This document shows, in pieces, positions 33,001 through 44,826 of a stretch of 49,740 nucleotides of DNA. A program made the translations under genes and the position numbers. Every line of letters starts with the position of its first letter. Position 1 is the stretch's first letter. The notes beneath the pieces are model-generated. The model worked only from the letters and a program-made list of their open reading frames with translations, had not been told where the DNA came from and did not search any database. This DNA is from Archangium violaceum Cb vi76 (GTDB lineage Bacteria > Myxococcota > Myxococcia > Myxococcales > Myxococcaceae), in the NCBI RefSeq assembly GCF_000733295.1, contig NZ_JPMI01000323.1, positions 1 to 49,740 on the forward strand. Direction: 5' to 3'.

Positions 33001-33354
33001 ATGAGCCACGGTACCCACCACCACGCCTCGCACGAGCACCAGCACTCCAGCGGCTGCGGCCACAAGGCCGTGCAGCACGGTGACCACGTGGACTACCTGC
33101 ACGAGGGCCACCTGCACCGCGAGGACGGCCAGCAGTACAACGAGTGCCGCATCGAGGCGACCGCGGCGAACCCCGCGCAGTGCACGCCGAAGCACGCCTG
33201 CGCCGACCACGCGAAGGACCACCAGCACGGAGCCCAGTGCGGCCACGAGGCGGTGCCGCACGGCGACCACGTGGACTACCTGGTGGGCGGCCACCTGCAC
33301 CACCCGCACGGCACCCACTGCGACGACCACGGCCCCCTGCGCGTGGTGGCCTGA
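33001..33354 (+). CDS. His/Cys-rich soluble metal-binding protein with two internal repeats
   Basis: 117 aa, about 21% His. Two copies of a 30-40-residue unit, CGHKAVQHGDHVDYLHEGHLH (18-38 approx.) and CGHEAVPHGDHVDYLVGGHLH, each with an AVxHGDHVDYL core, separated by a Cys-rich linker (CRIEAT...CTPKHACADH). No signal peptide, so it is cytoplasmic. It probably buffers or chaperones zinc, copper or nickel. It is divergent from MerC with 262 bases between. GAAGGGAAG precedes the ATG, and a hairpin follows. Confidence 0.8.
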   Translation: MSHGTHHHASHEHQHSSGCGHKAVQHGDHVDYLHEGHLHREDGQQYNECRIEATAANPAQCTPKHACADHAKDHQHGAQCGHEAVPHGDHVDYLVGGHLHHPHGTHCDDHGPLRVVA

Positions 33355-33369
33355 GCCGTCCCTTCCCGG

Positions 33370-33391
33370 GGGGCGGCCCCATCGCCGCCCC
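33370..33391 (+). terminator. GC hairpin after the His-rich gene
   Basis: GGGGCGGC (33370-33377) / GCCGCCCC (33384-33391), perfect 8-bp stem with loop CCCATC, 15 bases past the stop. There is no T run. Confidence 0.45.
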
Positions 33392-33513
33392 GGGGCCCGC
33401 CTGGGGAGGCCCTGGGGCCTGTCCTAAAAGCGCCGCATGTCCTAGCGTCCGGCTCGAGAGGAGGGCCCGGGGCGTCGCACGCTCCTGGCCCCAGCCAGCG
33501 GGAAGGGTGGGAC

Positions 33514-33900
33514 GTGTTACGGGTGCTCGTACTCGAGGACGATGCGGACTTGCGGACCATCCTCTGCGAGCTGCTTTCGCTGTCCGGGGCCGAGGAGTGT
33601 GTACGCGCCGGCTCGCTGGAGGAGGTCAAGCACAAGCGTGTCGAGGCGCTCGGGTGCGGGCTGGCCCTGCTGGACATCAACCTCGGGGCCGGGGTGCCCA
33701 GCGGGCTGGATGCGTACCGCTGGTTGAAGGAGAATGGCTTCACCGGACGGACCGTCTTCCTCACCGGCCACGCCCGCTCCCATCCGCTGGTGCGCGAGGC
33801 CCTGGAGCTGACGAACGTCCAGGTGGTCCCCAAGCCCATCGAGTCGAAGGTCCTCCTGGCGCTGGTGAGGGGCGGTTCCCATGGGTCCGGAACGGCCTAG
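33514..33900 (+). CDS. Single-domain response regulator
   Basis: 128 aa, GTG start with GGAAGGGTGGG upstream. Receiver motifs: LEDDAD (7-12), ALLDINLG with phospho-Asp about 54, LTGHAR (about 83-88), PKPIESK (about 108-114). Residues 58-66 (GAGVPSGLD) replace the usual D-x-x-M-P loop, as in a group of myxobacterial receivers. Its 3' end overlaps the next gene by 20 bases, so the two are translationally coupled. Confidence 0.9.
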   Translation: MLRVLVLEDDADLRTILCELLSLSGAEECVRAGSLEEVKHKRVEALGCGLALLDINLGAGVPSGLDAYRWLKENGFTGRTVFLTGHARSHPLVREALELTNVQVVPKPIESKVLLALVRGGSHGSGTA

Positions 33901-34783
33901 GCCGGGCGCGCTGGGCGTGGTGGAGGAGGAAATGCTGCGCCGGGGCTGGCGCGGCGTCTTCTTCGGCAACCTCCTGGTCGCCCTGACGGAGCTGGCCTAC
34001 ATCTTCATCGACTACCGGGTGTTCCTCGGCGCCCTCCTGCTGCCGGTCCTGCGCCTGCTGCATGTGCTCTGGGTGCTGGGGGTGCTGGGCGTCCTGTTCG
34101 CGCGCCGGAGCCGCCTCACCCCGCGGTTGATTCACGGTGGTTTCGCGGCGGCGACGGTGCCCTTCCTGCCCATCTTCGCCCTGGCCGAGTATTTCATGGC
34201 CGGCTCGGGGCTCATCTGGGTGCCCATGACGGGCCATCGGCTGGTGATGCTGGCCATGGGCGTGCTCGCTCCCACGGGCCTGTGGCTGGGAGGGGGGTTG
34301 ATCGCCTCCTTCGCCCTGGAGGCGGCGGTGCTCTGGTTCGCGCTGGGGCTCGGCGGCCACCCGGGGGTGCGCTCTCCGTGGGAGCCCTGGGTCACCCTCG
34401 TCTACGGCGGCGTGGCGCTGGCCATCCTGGCCTACCGGGTGCGCAGCCAGAACATCGAGCTGAAGCTGCGGGAGGTGCGCGCGGAGGCCGAGGCCCTGGA
34501 GCGGCTGGCCCGGCTCTTCATCGCGGTGCGCGACGCCACCAACACCCCGTTGCAGACGCTGGAGCTGAGCATCGCCCTGCTGCGCCAGCGCAGCCCCGGG
34601 AGCGAGCCCACCATCGCCGCCATGGAGCGGGCGGTGCACCGCATCCGCTCCCTCACCCAGCGCCTGGGCAGCATGGATCCGCTGCTGGTGTGGCGCGAGG
34701 GCGACGAGTCCTTCGACGCCGATGCGATGTTGCGGCACCTGGAGGAGGATCTCGCGCGGGAGCTCGAGCGGCGGCGTCATTGA
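33881..34783 (+). CDS. Membrane protein with degenerate histidine-kinase DHp region
   Basis: 300 aa. Six hydrophobic helices (about 25-185), then a cytoplasmic coiled helix (YRVRSQNIELKLREVRAEAEALERLARL) and a DHp-like hairpin (FIAVRDATNTPLQTLELSIALLRQR...AMERAVHRIRSLTQRL, about 212-265). The position where kinases carry the phospho-His is Asp218 (VRDATNTPL versus SHELRTPL), and no ATP-binding domain follows; the protein ends at residue 300. It cannot autophosphorylate and more likely senses a signal and binds the overlapping response regulator. No upstream ribosome site; coupling to the regulator is expected. Confidence 0.76.
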   Translation: MGPERPRPGALGVVEEEMLRRGWRGVFFGNLLVALTELAYIFIDYRVFLGALLLPVLRLLHVLWVLGVLGVLFARRSRLTPRLIHGGFAAATVPFLPIFALAEYFMAGSGLIWVPMTGHRLVMLAMGVLAPTGLWLGGGLIASFALEAAVLWFALGLGGHPGVRSPWEPWVTLVYGGVALAILAYRVRSQNIELKLREVRAEAEALERLARLFIAVRDATNTPLQTLELSIALLRQRSPGSEPTIAAMERAVHRIRSLTQRLGSMDPLLVWREGDESFDADAMLRHLEEDLARELERRRH

Positions 34784-34851
34784 GCCGCCACTTGTCAACC
34801 CCGCCTGTCATCCCCACTTTCCTGCTCGGGGCCTACACGAAAGGACATCCG

Positions 34852-35352
34852 ATGCCGGAGAAACAGACGCTCCAGCGCGCGCGTCAGGCGAAGCGCACGG
34901 GCAAGAAGCCCACCACGCAGGCCAGTGAGTTCGTCCGCGAGGAGATGCACCACATGAAGGAGGGCCGGCACGGGTCCGAGTCCCGCGAGCAGGCCATCGC
35001 CATCGGCCTCTCCAAGGCACGCCGGGCCGGAGTGGACCTGAAGCCTCCGGCTCCCGGCCAGGCCTCGCGCAAGACACGGCGGAGCGCCCGGAGCGCGCAC
35101 CGTCTCGGCCAGGAGGAGGGCGAGCTGAGCGACAAGAAGAGCACCCGCCGCTCCACCACCGGGCGCAAGCGCACCACCGCCCGCGAGAGCACCCCGGCGC
35201 GCAAGCGCACCACCACCCGGGGAGCCAAGAAGACGGGGGGCCGCGCCGCCGCGGGCCGCACTGGCCGTGCGAAGACGGCCTCGGGCCGTGGCACCGCCCG
35301 CCGGGGCGCTTCCACGTCCCGGCGCCGCACCTCCTCTCGCACGAAGAAGTAG
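34852..35352 (+). CDS. DUF6496 protein with basic H1-like tail
   Basis: 166 aa. The N-terminal 60 residues match DUF6496 (RARQAKRTGKKPTTQASEFVREEMHHMKEGRHGSES...IAIGLSKARRAGVDL). The C-terminal 100 residues are Lys/Arg/Thr/Ala-rich repeats (TTARESTPARKRTTTRGAKK) like the tail of histone H1-type DNA-compacting proteins. It is a likely nucleic-acid-binding protein, role unknown. AAGGA precedes the ATG. Confidence 0.86.
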   Translation: MPEKQTLQRARQAKRTGKKPTTQASEFVREEMHHMKEGRHGSESREQAIAIGLSKARRAGVDLKPPAPGQASRKTRRSARSAHRLGQEEGELSDKKSTRRSTTGRKRTTARESTPARKRTTTRGAKKTGGRAAAGRTGRAKTASGRGTARRGASTSRRRTSSRTKK

Positions 35353-35527
35353 TCGCGTGCGCCTCGGCGGGTGAGCCCACGGGCCGGCCCTCCTTTTCCC
35401 GGAGCGCTGGTTCTGCTTTCGTGGCGCTCGCCCCCCCCCATCGGCCCGCTCTCCGCGACGCACGACGCCTCCCGCACCACCCGAGTCTCCCGTTCCGGGC
35501 GCACGCCTGGAGGCGCCGAGGGCCCCG

Positions 35528-37096
35528 GTGCCGGCCTGGGCGCTCGTCCTCGCCGTGGCGCTCGGGGTGCGTCTGGCGTACCTGCTCACCGCGCACGGCC
35601 CCGCCTTCGACGCGCCGTTGATCGACGCGGACTACTACGACTACCTGGGCATGCGGCTGGCGCGGGGCGAGGGTTTCGACCCGGGGCCCTTCTGGCAGCC
35701 GCCGCTCTACCCGCTGGTGTTGGGTGGCCTCTACGGGTTGGGGGGACACAGCCTGTGGTGGCCGCGTCTCTTCCAGGCCCTGCTCGGCGCCTTCACCGCC
35801 GCGCTCGCCTGTGGCGTGGCCCGGCGGCTCTCCGGCCGCGACGTGGTGGGGTGGAGCGCGGGCCTGCTCGTGGCGCTGCACGGGCCACTCGTCTTCTATG
35901 ACGGGGAATTGCTGGCCACTTCCCTGGGCACCTTCCTGGGCACCGCGGCGCTGTGGCTGGCCGTGCGCGACTCTCCCCGCCCGGGCACCGCGCTGCTGTG
36001 CGGGGCGTGCATCGGCCTGGGGGCGCTCGCGGTGGCGCCACTGTTGCCGCTGGTGTTGCCGTTGGCCTGGGCGCTCTCTCGGGGACGTCCGCTGCGCGCC
36101 GTGCTGTGCGGGGTGGCCTGTGCCGCCGTGGTGTCGTGCGCCACGGCCGCCAACCGCGTGCGCTCGGGCGAGTGGGTGCTCATCTCCGCCAATGGCGGCA
36201 TCAACCTGTGGCTGGGCAACAACGCGGACGTGGACGGGGCCATGGCCATCCGCCCCGGTGCCGCCTGGGAGACGCTCGTCAACGAGCCCTCGCGCTACGG
36301 CTTCCACTCGCCGGCCGCGCAGGACGCGTGGTTCCGCCGGAAGGCGCTGGACTGGTGCCGCTCGCACCCGCGCGAGTGCGTGGGCAACCTGCTGTGGAAG
36401 ACGCGGTTGCTGCTGGTGGGGCGCGAGCTGCCTCGCAACGAGGACCTCTACGTCGTCCGCGCGCAGTCGCCCGTGCTGTGGGCGCTCACCGCGCGGCCCG
36501 GGGGCGTCGCGTTGCCCTACGCGCTGCTGTGGCCGCTCGCGGCGGCGGGGGCCGTGGCGCTCTGGCGCCAGTGGCGGGCGAAGGAGGACATGCGCGCGGC
36601 GCTCACCGTGGTGGGGGCCGCGTTGATGCTCGCCGCTCCGTCCGTGCTCTTCTTCGTCTCCGGCCGCTACCGCGCACCCCTCGCCCCGGCGCTGTGCGTG
36701 CTCGCGGCGCTGGGGCTGCATGCGCTGGTGTCGCGAGCCTCCGCGCGAGGGGTGCCTGGAGGGGTGGCCCTGGCCGTGCTGCTGGTGTCCGTGTGGCCGG
36801 TGCGGCTGGCGGTGGACGCCGTCGACTTCGAGGCCGAGCTGCACTACGCGGTGGGCGGCCGTCACGCCCGGTTGGGAAATGACGCGGCCGCGGTGGAGGC
36901 ATGGCGGCACGCGGTGGAGCTCGAGCCGGACTACCTCGAGGCGGGGTACAACCTGGGCCTCGCCCTGGAGCGGCTGGGCCGGACGGGTGAGGCCGCGCGG
37001 GCGTATGAGTCATTGTTGCGCTGGTACCCGCGCGAGGCCCTGTTGCGAGAGCGGCTGGGCCTCTTGCGAGGCACCGCACGGGACGGCGGGCCCTGA
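35528..37096 (+). CDS. GT39-type polyprenol-phosphate sugar glycosyltransferase with C-terminal TPR
   Basis: 522 aa, GTG start. Ten or more hydrophobic helices with the GT39/ArnT-type first-loop acidic motif [17 protein letters not shown] (about 34-50) and [12 protein letters not shown] (about 58-69). The C-terminal 90 residues (about 440-510) form about two TPR units ([49 protein letters not shown]). Such integral-membrane enzymes transfer sugars from polyprenyl phosphate to protein or lipid; the donor and acceptor are unknown. The TPR could dock the acceptor. Confidence 0.86.
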   Translation: MPAWALVLAVALGVRLAYLLTAHGPAFDAPLIDADYYDYLGMRLARGEGFDPGPFWQPPLYPLVLGGLYGLGGHSLWWPRLFQALLGAFTAALACGVARRLSGRDVVGWSAGLLVALHGPLVFYDGELLATSLGTFLGTAALWLAVRDSPRPGTALLCGACIGLGALAVAPLLPLVLPLAWALSRGRPLRAVLCGVACAAVVSCATAANRVRSGEWVLISANGGINLWLGNNADVDGAMAIRPGAAWETLVNEPSRYGFHSPAAQDAWFRRKALDWCRSHPRECVGNLLWKTRLLLVGRELPRNEDLYVVRAQSPVLWALTARPGGVALPYALLWPLAAAGAVALWRQWRAKEDMRAALTVVGAALMLAAPSVLFFVSGRYRAPLAPALCVLAALGLHALVSRASARGVPGGVALAVLLVSVWPVRLAVDAVDFEAELHYAVGGRHARLGNDAAAVEAWRHAVELEPDYLEAGYNLGLALERLGRTGEAARAYESLLRWYPREALLRERLGLLRGTARDGGP

Positions 37097-37295
37097 GCGC
37101 CTGGCGGGGCGTTTCTCGGGGTGGACCCGCCGTCCCCCCTCACCAGCTTCATTCGTGAAGGCAGGGCATGCATCGCCCCCGGGGGCGTGAACGAGCGGGG
37201 AGGGGCTCGTCCGCCTGCCCCCCCATGTTCCGCTGAACGATGGGTTCTCCCCGGCCGCGTCCCTAGCTTGCCTGGAAGACGCACGCAGGAGGCGG

Positions 37296-39944
<2,649 letters not shown>

Positions 39945-39968
39945 ACTGTCTAAAGAGCGCTCACAATC

Positions 39969-40096
39969 TCCCCTCTCCCCTCGGGAGAGGGACGGGGTGA
40001 GGGTATCTCGTGGACCCGGGTTCGCATCCACACGGGTTCAACCCGAGGACCCCGATACCCTCACCCTGACCCTCTCCCGGAGGGCGAGGGGAGGGA
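39969..40096. repeat. Inverted pair of dispersed repeats (copies B and C) between clpC and terC
   Basis: Copy B, 39969-40007, is the reverse complement of the element at 46-84 with one mismatch in 39. Copy C, 40054-40096, points the opposite way and is more diverged (about 25-27 matching bases at its start). The two arms flank 46 bases, so the block forms a large hairpin. It lies between two convergent genes and likely works as a bidirectional terminator. Confidence 0.7.
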
Positions 40097-40099
40097 TGC

Positions 40100-41089
40100 T
40101 CAGGCGTGGACCTCTTCCCGCGGTCCACCGCGAGGCTGCTCATCCCTCGTCAGTACGGCTCTCCGCGTGGCCTCTCGCTTGCGCGCGCGCACGCTCAGCC
40201 CCACCGAGATACCAAGACACGTCACGATGATGGCCACCGACACCAGCGGGGCCACATGGACCCACTCGGACAGGATCATCTTCAATCCGGCGAAGGCGAG
40301 CACCGCCGCCAGTCCCCAATGCAGGTAGCGCAGCTCGTGCACCGTCTTGGCCAGCGCGATGTACAGCGCGCGCAGTCCGAGAATGGCGAAGACATTGGAC
40401 GTGTAGACGACGAACAGGTTGTGACTCACGGACAGCGCCGCGGGCACCGAGTCGATGGCGAAGGCCACGTCCGACAGCTCGATGGCGATCAGCGCGATGA
40501 GGAGGGGAGTGGCCTGCCACCTGCCGTCCACGTGCTTGAAGAACTGCTTGCCCTCGTACTCCGAGGTCACGGGCATGCGCTTCTCCAGCCAGGACACCAC
40601 CGTGTTGTTGCCCGTGGACTCCTCGGAGGGATGGCGGCGCGCCACGCGCCAGGCCGCGACGAGCAGGATGGCGCCGAAGATGTAGACCACCCAGTGCCAG
40701 CGGGTGATGGCCTCCAGGCCCAGGAAGATGAACAGGCCGCGGAACACCAGGGCGCCGAAGATGCCCCAGAAGAGCACCCGGCGTTGTTTGTTCTCCGGCA
40801 CGCTCAGGCTGGCGAAGATGACGAGGAAGACGAACAGGTTGTCCAGGCTGAGGCTCTTCTCGATGAGGTAGGCCCCCAGGTACTCCTGGGCGTTGTTGCT
40901 TCCGTGCCTCGCCCAGACGAACAGGCCGAAGGCCAGGCCCACGGCGATCCACACGGCACTCCAGAGATAGGCCGCCTTCTTCGTCTCCCCCCGCTTCGAC
41001 CGGTGGGCCAGCAGGTCGACGAGGATCATCGCCACCACGATGACCCCGAAGACGCCCCACTCCCAGGGGGAGATGCGATCCGGATTCAT
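40100..41089 (-). CDS. TerC/Alx family membrane protein
   Basis: 329 aa from ATG 41089 (GGAGG upstream; the open frame extends to 41254). About nine transmembrane helices, with the family motifs LIEKSLSLDNLFVFLVIF (about 85-103) and IELSDVAFAIDSVPAALSVSHN (about 200-221), whose paired acidic residues bind metal. Members export Mn2+ or assist tellurite resistance and exoenzyme metallation. The middle loop (HPSEESTGNNTVVSWLEKRMPVTSEYEGKQFF) is typical of Alx. Convergent with clpC. Confidence 0.95.
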   Translation of the reverse strand: MNPDRISPWEWGVFGVIVVAMILVDLLAHRSKRGETKKAAYLWSAVWIAVGLAFGLFVWARHGSNNAQEYLGAYLIEKSLSLDNLFVFLVIFASLSVPENKQRRVLFWGIFGALVFRGLFIFLGLEAITRWHWVVYIFGAILLVAAWRVARRHPSEESTGNNTVVSWLEKRMPVTSEYEGKQFFKHVDGRWQATPLLIALIAIELSDVAFAIDSVPAALSVSHNLFVVYTSNVFAILGLRALYIALAKTVHELRYLHWGLAAVLAFAGLKMILSEWVHVAPLVSVAIIVTCLGISVGLSVRARKREATRRAVLTRDEQPRGGPREEVHA

Positions 41090-41366
41090 CGGGAGGCCTC
41101 CGATGGATGAGCCATGCACACCTCCCGGCCACCCGCACGGGGCCGTGTGGGGAAGCTGACAATGCAGGGTCCCATCAACAACCAGGGGGGCTGCCGTTTC
41201 GTCATCCCGTGTGCGCTTGCGGCGCGTGGAGGCCGCACACCGTGCGACGAGCATGGCGCCTGCCCGTCCGCCCTCTCTACAGTCCCGCCGCCGCTTTCAT
41301 GCCCACCGCCAGCTTCCGCGCCACGACAATCCTCCCCCCGCACAGGGGCTCGACCCGGAGCACCGC

Positions 41367-41795
41367 ATGGATGGAGTCGCAACGCCGCCGTACCAGTCCT
41401 GGTTGGAGTCCTTCGCGGCCGCTCGGGGCGCCATGGCCGGCACCATCCACGTGCGGCGGGGCGAGGTGCTGGAGCTGGTGGCCGCGCTGAACATCCCGCC
41501 GCCGGTGGTGGACGCCGTGCGCACGGTGCCTCGTGGCAAGGGGATGGCGGGGCTCGCCCTGTCCACCCGTGAGCCGGTGCAGACCTGCAACCTCCAGACG
41601 GACGAGAGTGGCCGCGTCCAGCCCGGGGCCCGCAGGGTGCCCGTGCGCGCCTCGGTGGCCCTGCCGGTGCTCGACGCGGCCGGGGAGGTGCGCGCCGTGG
41701 TGGGCATCGCCTTCCTCCACGAGGGAGACCTCCCCGCCGAGATGACGCGCGCCCTGATGGCCGCCGTGGCCGAACTTCCACCCGGCGGCCCGTGA
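41367..41795 (+). CDS. Single GAF-domain protein
   Basis: 142 aa. The GAF core appears as MAGTIHVRRGEVLELVAALNIPPPVVDAVRTVPRGKGMAGLALSTREPVQTCNL, then ALPVLDAAGEVRAVVGIAFL (about 20-130). A stand-alone GAF domain could bind a small ligand or nucleotide; no output domain follows. The start at 41367 follows GGAG. It is convergent with the S9 peptidase, 10 bases apart. Confidence 0.78.
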   Translation: MDGVATPPYQSWLESFAAARGAMAGTIHVRRGEVLELVAALNIPPPVVDAVRTVPRGKGMAGLALSTREPVQTCNLQTDESGRVQPGARRVPVRASVALPVLDAAGEVRAVVGIAFLHEGDLPAEMTRALMAAVAELPPGGP

Positions 41796-41805
41796 CACCC
41801 GCTTG

Positions 41806-43809
41806 TTAGCGGCGTGGAGCCTCGGGCAGCGCCGGCTCGAGCGCCACCGGCTCCAGCGTCTCCGCCAGCTTCAGCCCCATCACCTGCGAGTAGAAGGCCA
41901 GCTCGGCCTCCAGCGCCTTCTTCGTGTCGGTGGTGATGCGCGGGCCGTGCGGCTCGCCGTCCACGGGCAGCATCGCCGTCGCCACCCCGTTGGCGCGCAG
42001 CTTGCGCATCATCTCCTCCGTCTCCCGCTGCGACGTCTGCCCATCCAGCCTCGCCTGGATGAAGAGCACCGGGCTTCGCTTGATGTTGTCCAGGTGCAGG
42101 CTCGGCGAGCGGTCCTGCAAGAGCTGCCTCGACTCCGGCTGCGGCCCCAACACCTGGTCCATGTAGTGCGCCTCGAACTTCTCCGCGTGCTCCACCAGCG
42201 ACTCCAGGTTGTTCACGGCGCTGACGCTCGTGCCGCAGCGCAGGATGTCCCGGAAGGCCAGCAGCGACAGCGTGGTGTACCCACCCGTGCCGCCGCCTCG
42301 CGCCACCAGCCGCCGCGCGTCCACCTTGCCCTCCTGCACCAGCCGCAGCGCGGCGTTGGCGCAGTCATCCACGTCCATCACGCCCCAGTTGCCATACAGC
42401 GACAGCCGGTACTCGCGCCCGTAGCCCGTGCTGCCCCGGTAGTTCACGTCCACCACCGCGAAGCCCCGGCTGGTGAAGTACTGGATGGTCCAGTCCAGCG
42501 TCGTCGACGCCGAGGCCGTGGGGCCTCCGTGGTTCATGATGAGCAGCGGCGGCTTCTCGCCCGCTGGCGCCGTGTGCTCCGGGTTCGTGGGCGGGTAGTA
42601 CCAGGCGTGGGCCTCGCCCAGCTCCGTGGTGGGGAAGTGCAGCGGCTCGCAGCGCGACAGGTACGGCACCAGCTCCTCGGGCACCCGCGTGGGCGTCTTG
42701 AGCACCTGCGGCTTGCCCGACTCCATGTCCAGCCGCACCACGCTCGCCGGCTGCTCCGGCCCTCCGCCCACGAAGTACGCCGTGGCAAGACCTCCACGCA
42801 CCTGCGACACGTCCGTGAACGGCGTGGCCATCTCCGCGAACTGGCCCAGCACCACGTCCAGCCGCCCCAGCTTCCACTGGCCCTGCTCGTTGAAGGCACA
42901 CACCACGTGCCGCGGCGAGATGAAGGCATACGTGGACATGCCCAACTGCCACTGCGCCGTGCCGAACTCCGCCTCGCGCTCCAGCACCGGCACCACGCTG
43001 CGCCCCTGCAACCGGTACAGGTTCCACCAGTTGTTCCGGTCGCTCACGAAGTACAGCTCGCCCTGCGGGCTCCACTCGGGCTGGAAGATGGACTCGGTGG
43101 TGCCGCCGGCCACCAGCCTCGGGTGGTGCGGCACGCCCAGCTCGTCCATGTCCGCCACCCACAGCTCGCAGCCATCCCACGGCATGCACGGGTAGTCCCA
43201 CGCCAGCCACGCCATGCGCCGCCCATTGGGGCTCAGCGTGGGCGAGGAGTAGAAGTCCCTCCCCTCCGCCAGCACCGTCTGCCTCTGTCCGTCCAGGTCC
43301 ACCGCCACCAGCGCGGCCTTCGGGTGCCCGTCCTTCAGGTTGCGCCAGTCCTCGCGCACGCACACCACCCGGTTGCGCGTCCGGTCCATGACCAGGTCCC
43401 CGAAGCGGTGCTTGCCGCCCGTGTCCTGCGTCAGCGGCACCGGCGTGCGGCCCGGATTCACCCGGTACAGCCGCTGATCCACGTGCAGCCCGGTGCTCGC
43501 GTGGTTGACGAAGATGACCAGCCCCTCGGACACCGCGAACGAGCCGCCGCCATGGCCGTACACCAGGCTGTGCGAGCTGTAGGCCACCCGGCCCTCTCCC
43601 GCCGGTGGCAGCACGTCCGTGAGCGTTCCATCCACCGAGCGCCGGACGATGGCGTGCCGTCCCCGCTCGCTGGGGCGCACCTCCAGCCAGTACACGTCAT
43701 CGCCATCCACGGCCACCTCGCCCAGCGCCAACGTCTGGGTGGCGATCATGTCGGCGGTGATGGGGGACTTCCATGAGCCGTAGGGAGCCTCCCGACTTGC
43801 GAGCGTCAT
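41806..43809 (-). CDS. S9 (prolyl oligopeptidase-type) peptidase lacking its nucleophile Ser
   Basis: 667 aa, no signal peptide. N-terminal seven-blade propeller (about 1-390: SPTLSPNGRRMAWLAWD, FQPEWSPQGELYFVSDRNN), then an alpha/beta-hydrolase domain with the oxyanion motif NHGGP (about 443-447) and NYRGSTGYGREYR (about 476-488). The expected GGSAGG is GGGTGG: Gly507 (codon GGC at 42291-42289) replaces the nucleophile Ser. Asp589 in RLDGQT and His621 in EPHGPR remain, and their 32-residue spacing matches active S9C enzymes. It probably has no serine protease activity and may act as a binding protein, or the change may be recent. Confidence 0.92.
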   Translation of the reverse strand: MTLASREAPYGSWKSPITADMIATQTLALGEVAVDGDDVYWLEVRPSERGRHAIVRRSVDGTLTDVLPPAGEGRVAYSSHSLVYGHGGGSFAVSEGLVIFVNHASTGLHVDQRLYRVNPGRTPVPLTQDTGGKHRFGDLVMDRTRNRVVCVREDWRNLKDGHPKAALVAVDLDGQRQTVLAEGRDFYSSPTLSPNGRRMAWLAWDYPCMPWDGCELWVADMDELGVPHHPRLVAGGTTESIFQPEWSPQGELYFVSDRNNWWNLYRLQGRSVVPVLEREAEFGTAQWQLGMSTYAFISPRHVVCAFNEQGQWKLGRLDVVLGQFAEMATPFTDVSQVRGGLATAYFVGGGPEQPASVVRLDMESGKPQVLKTPTRVPEELVPYLSRCEPLHFPTTELGEAHAWYYPPTNPEHTAPAGEKPPLLIMNHGGPTASASTTLDWTIQYFTSRGFAVVDVNYRGSTGYGREYRLSLYGNWGVMDVDDCANAALRLVQEGKVDARRLVARGGGTGGYTTLSLLAFRDILRCGTSVSAVNNLESLVEHAEKFEAHYMDQVLGPQPESRQLLQDRSPSLHLDNIKRSPVLFIQARLDGQTSQRETEEMMRKLRANGVATAMLPVDGEPHGPRITTDTKKALEAELAFYSQVMGLKLAETLEPVALEPALPEAPRR

Positions 43810-43970
43810 GAGCAGGCCTTTCCTTGGGTTTGCGTGAGGAGAGCGGCCCTGTTTCTACCACCCTGGCACGACGTGCCGTGCCGGGGGGGCGGAGCCGTTT
43901 TCGTGGGGAAGTGTCGCATTTCGCGCACCCGGCGTCGATCACCCGCCCCTCCCTCGCCTGGCCGCCCGGG

Positions 43971-44741
43971 TCAGAAAGTTCCGCCCAGACCCACCAGCGT
44001 GCCGCGCGAGGAGAACGCCAGCACGGGCTGGAGGCGGGGGCGCGCGGAGGCCACGGCGGGGGAGTGAGGGCCGGGCGCCGGGGAGCGCTGTGAGAGCTCG
44101 TAGCCCACGATGGCGCCGAGCACGGCGCCAGGGAGGGTGAAGTAGAGCCCGAGGTCACCCCTCCCGGCCGCCAGCCCCGCGACCAGGCCCAGCACGATGC
44201 CCGAGCCCATTCCCGCCAGGGCACCGAGCAGCTTTCCGTCTCCACCGGCCACTTCGCCGCCCCACCAGACTCCCGTGGTGACGCCGAGGCCCGCGCCCAG
44301 GATCAGCCCGATGGCGGCCGAATCCAAGCAGCCGAGGAAGCCGCTCCTGTTACCGACGAGCCCCGCCTCGCACAGACCACCACCGGCCAGAAGGCCGAGG
44401 AACCCACCTCCGGTGCCCGTCAGCAGGCTGGCTCCCGTCTCCACCAGGATGCGCAGGGCGCGGTGAGGGCGGGGGTCCTCCTTCTCGGCCTGGGCCCAGT
44501 CGTCCTCGCGCAGCCGCAGGGGCGCACGCGCGTCCGTGCCGGGCAGGCCGGAGGAGGCCATGCGTGGCTCGGAGAGTGGCTCGGAATGGGCGGAGTGCCG
44601 CGCCAGGGGCTCGAGGGCGGACTCCGGGGCGGCGAGGCCCACGCCAGGGGCGAGCAGGAGGAGCAACAGCAGGGGAATCCGGGAGGGTGCGGACAGGACG
44701 TCATTCATGTCCGTGGCATCGTGCAACAGCGGGGCCGTCAT
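43971..44741 (-). CDS. Exported Gly-rich membrane protein, hypothetical
   Basis: 256 aa from ATG 44741 (GGGGTGGG upstream) or 245 from 44708. Signal peptide RIPLLLLLLLAPGVGLAAP; residues 100-200 are four Gly/Leu-rich segments with zipper-like spacing (GGFLGLLAGGGLCEAGLVG, AIGLILGAGLGVTTGVWWGG, LLGALAGMGSGIVLGLVAGLAAG, YFTLPGAVLGAIVGYELSQ). The C-terminus is strand-like and ends TLVGLGGTF, suggesting outer-membrane association. Two cysteines (LCEAGLVG, GCLD) may pair. I do not recognise the family. Confidence 0.66.
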   Translation of the reverse strand: MTAPLLHDATDMNDVLSAPSRIPLLLLLLLAPGVGLAAPESALEPLARHSAHSEPLSEPRMASSGLPGTDARAPLRLREDDWAQAEKEDPRPHRALRILVETGASLLTGTGGGFLGLLAGGGLCEAGLVGNRSGFLGCLDSAAIGLILGAGLGVTTGVWWGGEVAGGDGKLLGALAGMGSGIVLGLVAGLAAGRGDLGLYFTLPGAVLGAIVGYELSQRSPAPGPHSPAVASARPRLQPVLAFSSRGTLVGLGGTF

Positions 44742-44826
44742 CCCACCCCGAGCGGGGCGGGGCCCGCGCACCTCGGGGCCTGTGCAACCCGGGATACACG
44801 GTGTGCACGGGGTGAGCTTCGTGCCC

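Noticed and set aside
37097-37295. CIRCE or CtsR operator before clpC
   Set aside because: No TTAGCACTC-type inverted repeat or CtsR heptad is present; only a weak 5-bp hairpin (CTTCA-TTCG-TGAAG) is seen.
41090-41366. yybP-ykoY-type Mn riboswitch before terC, or another gene in this gap
   Set aside because: No matching motif was found by eye, and the open frames here are antisense or low complexity.
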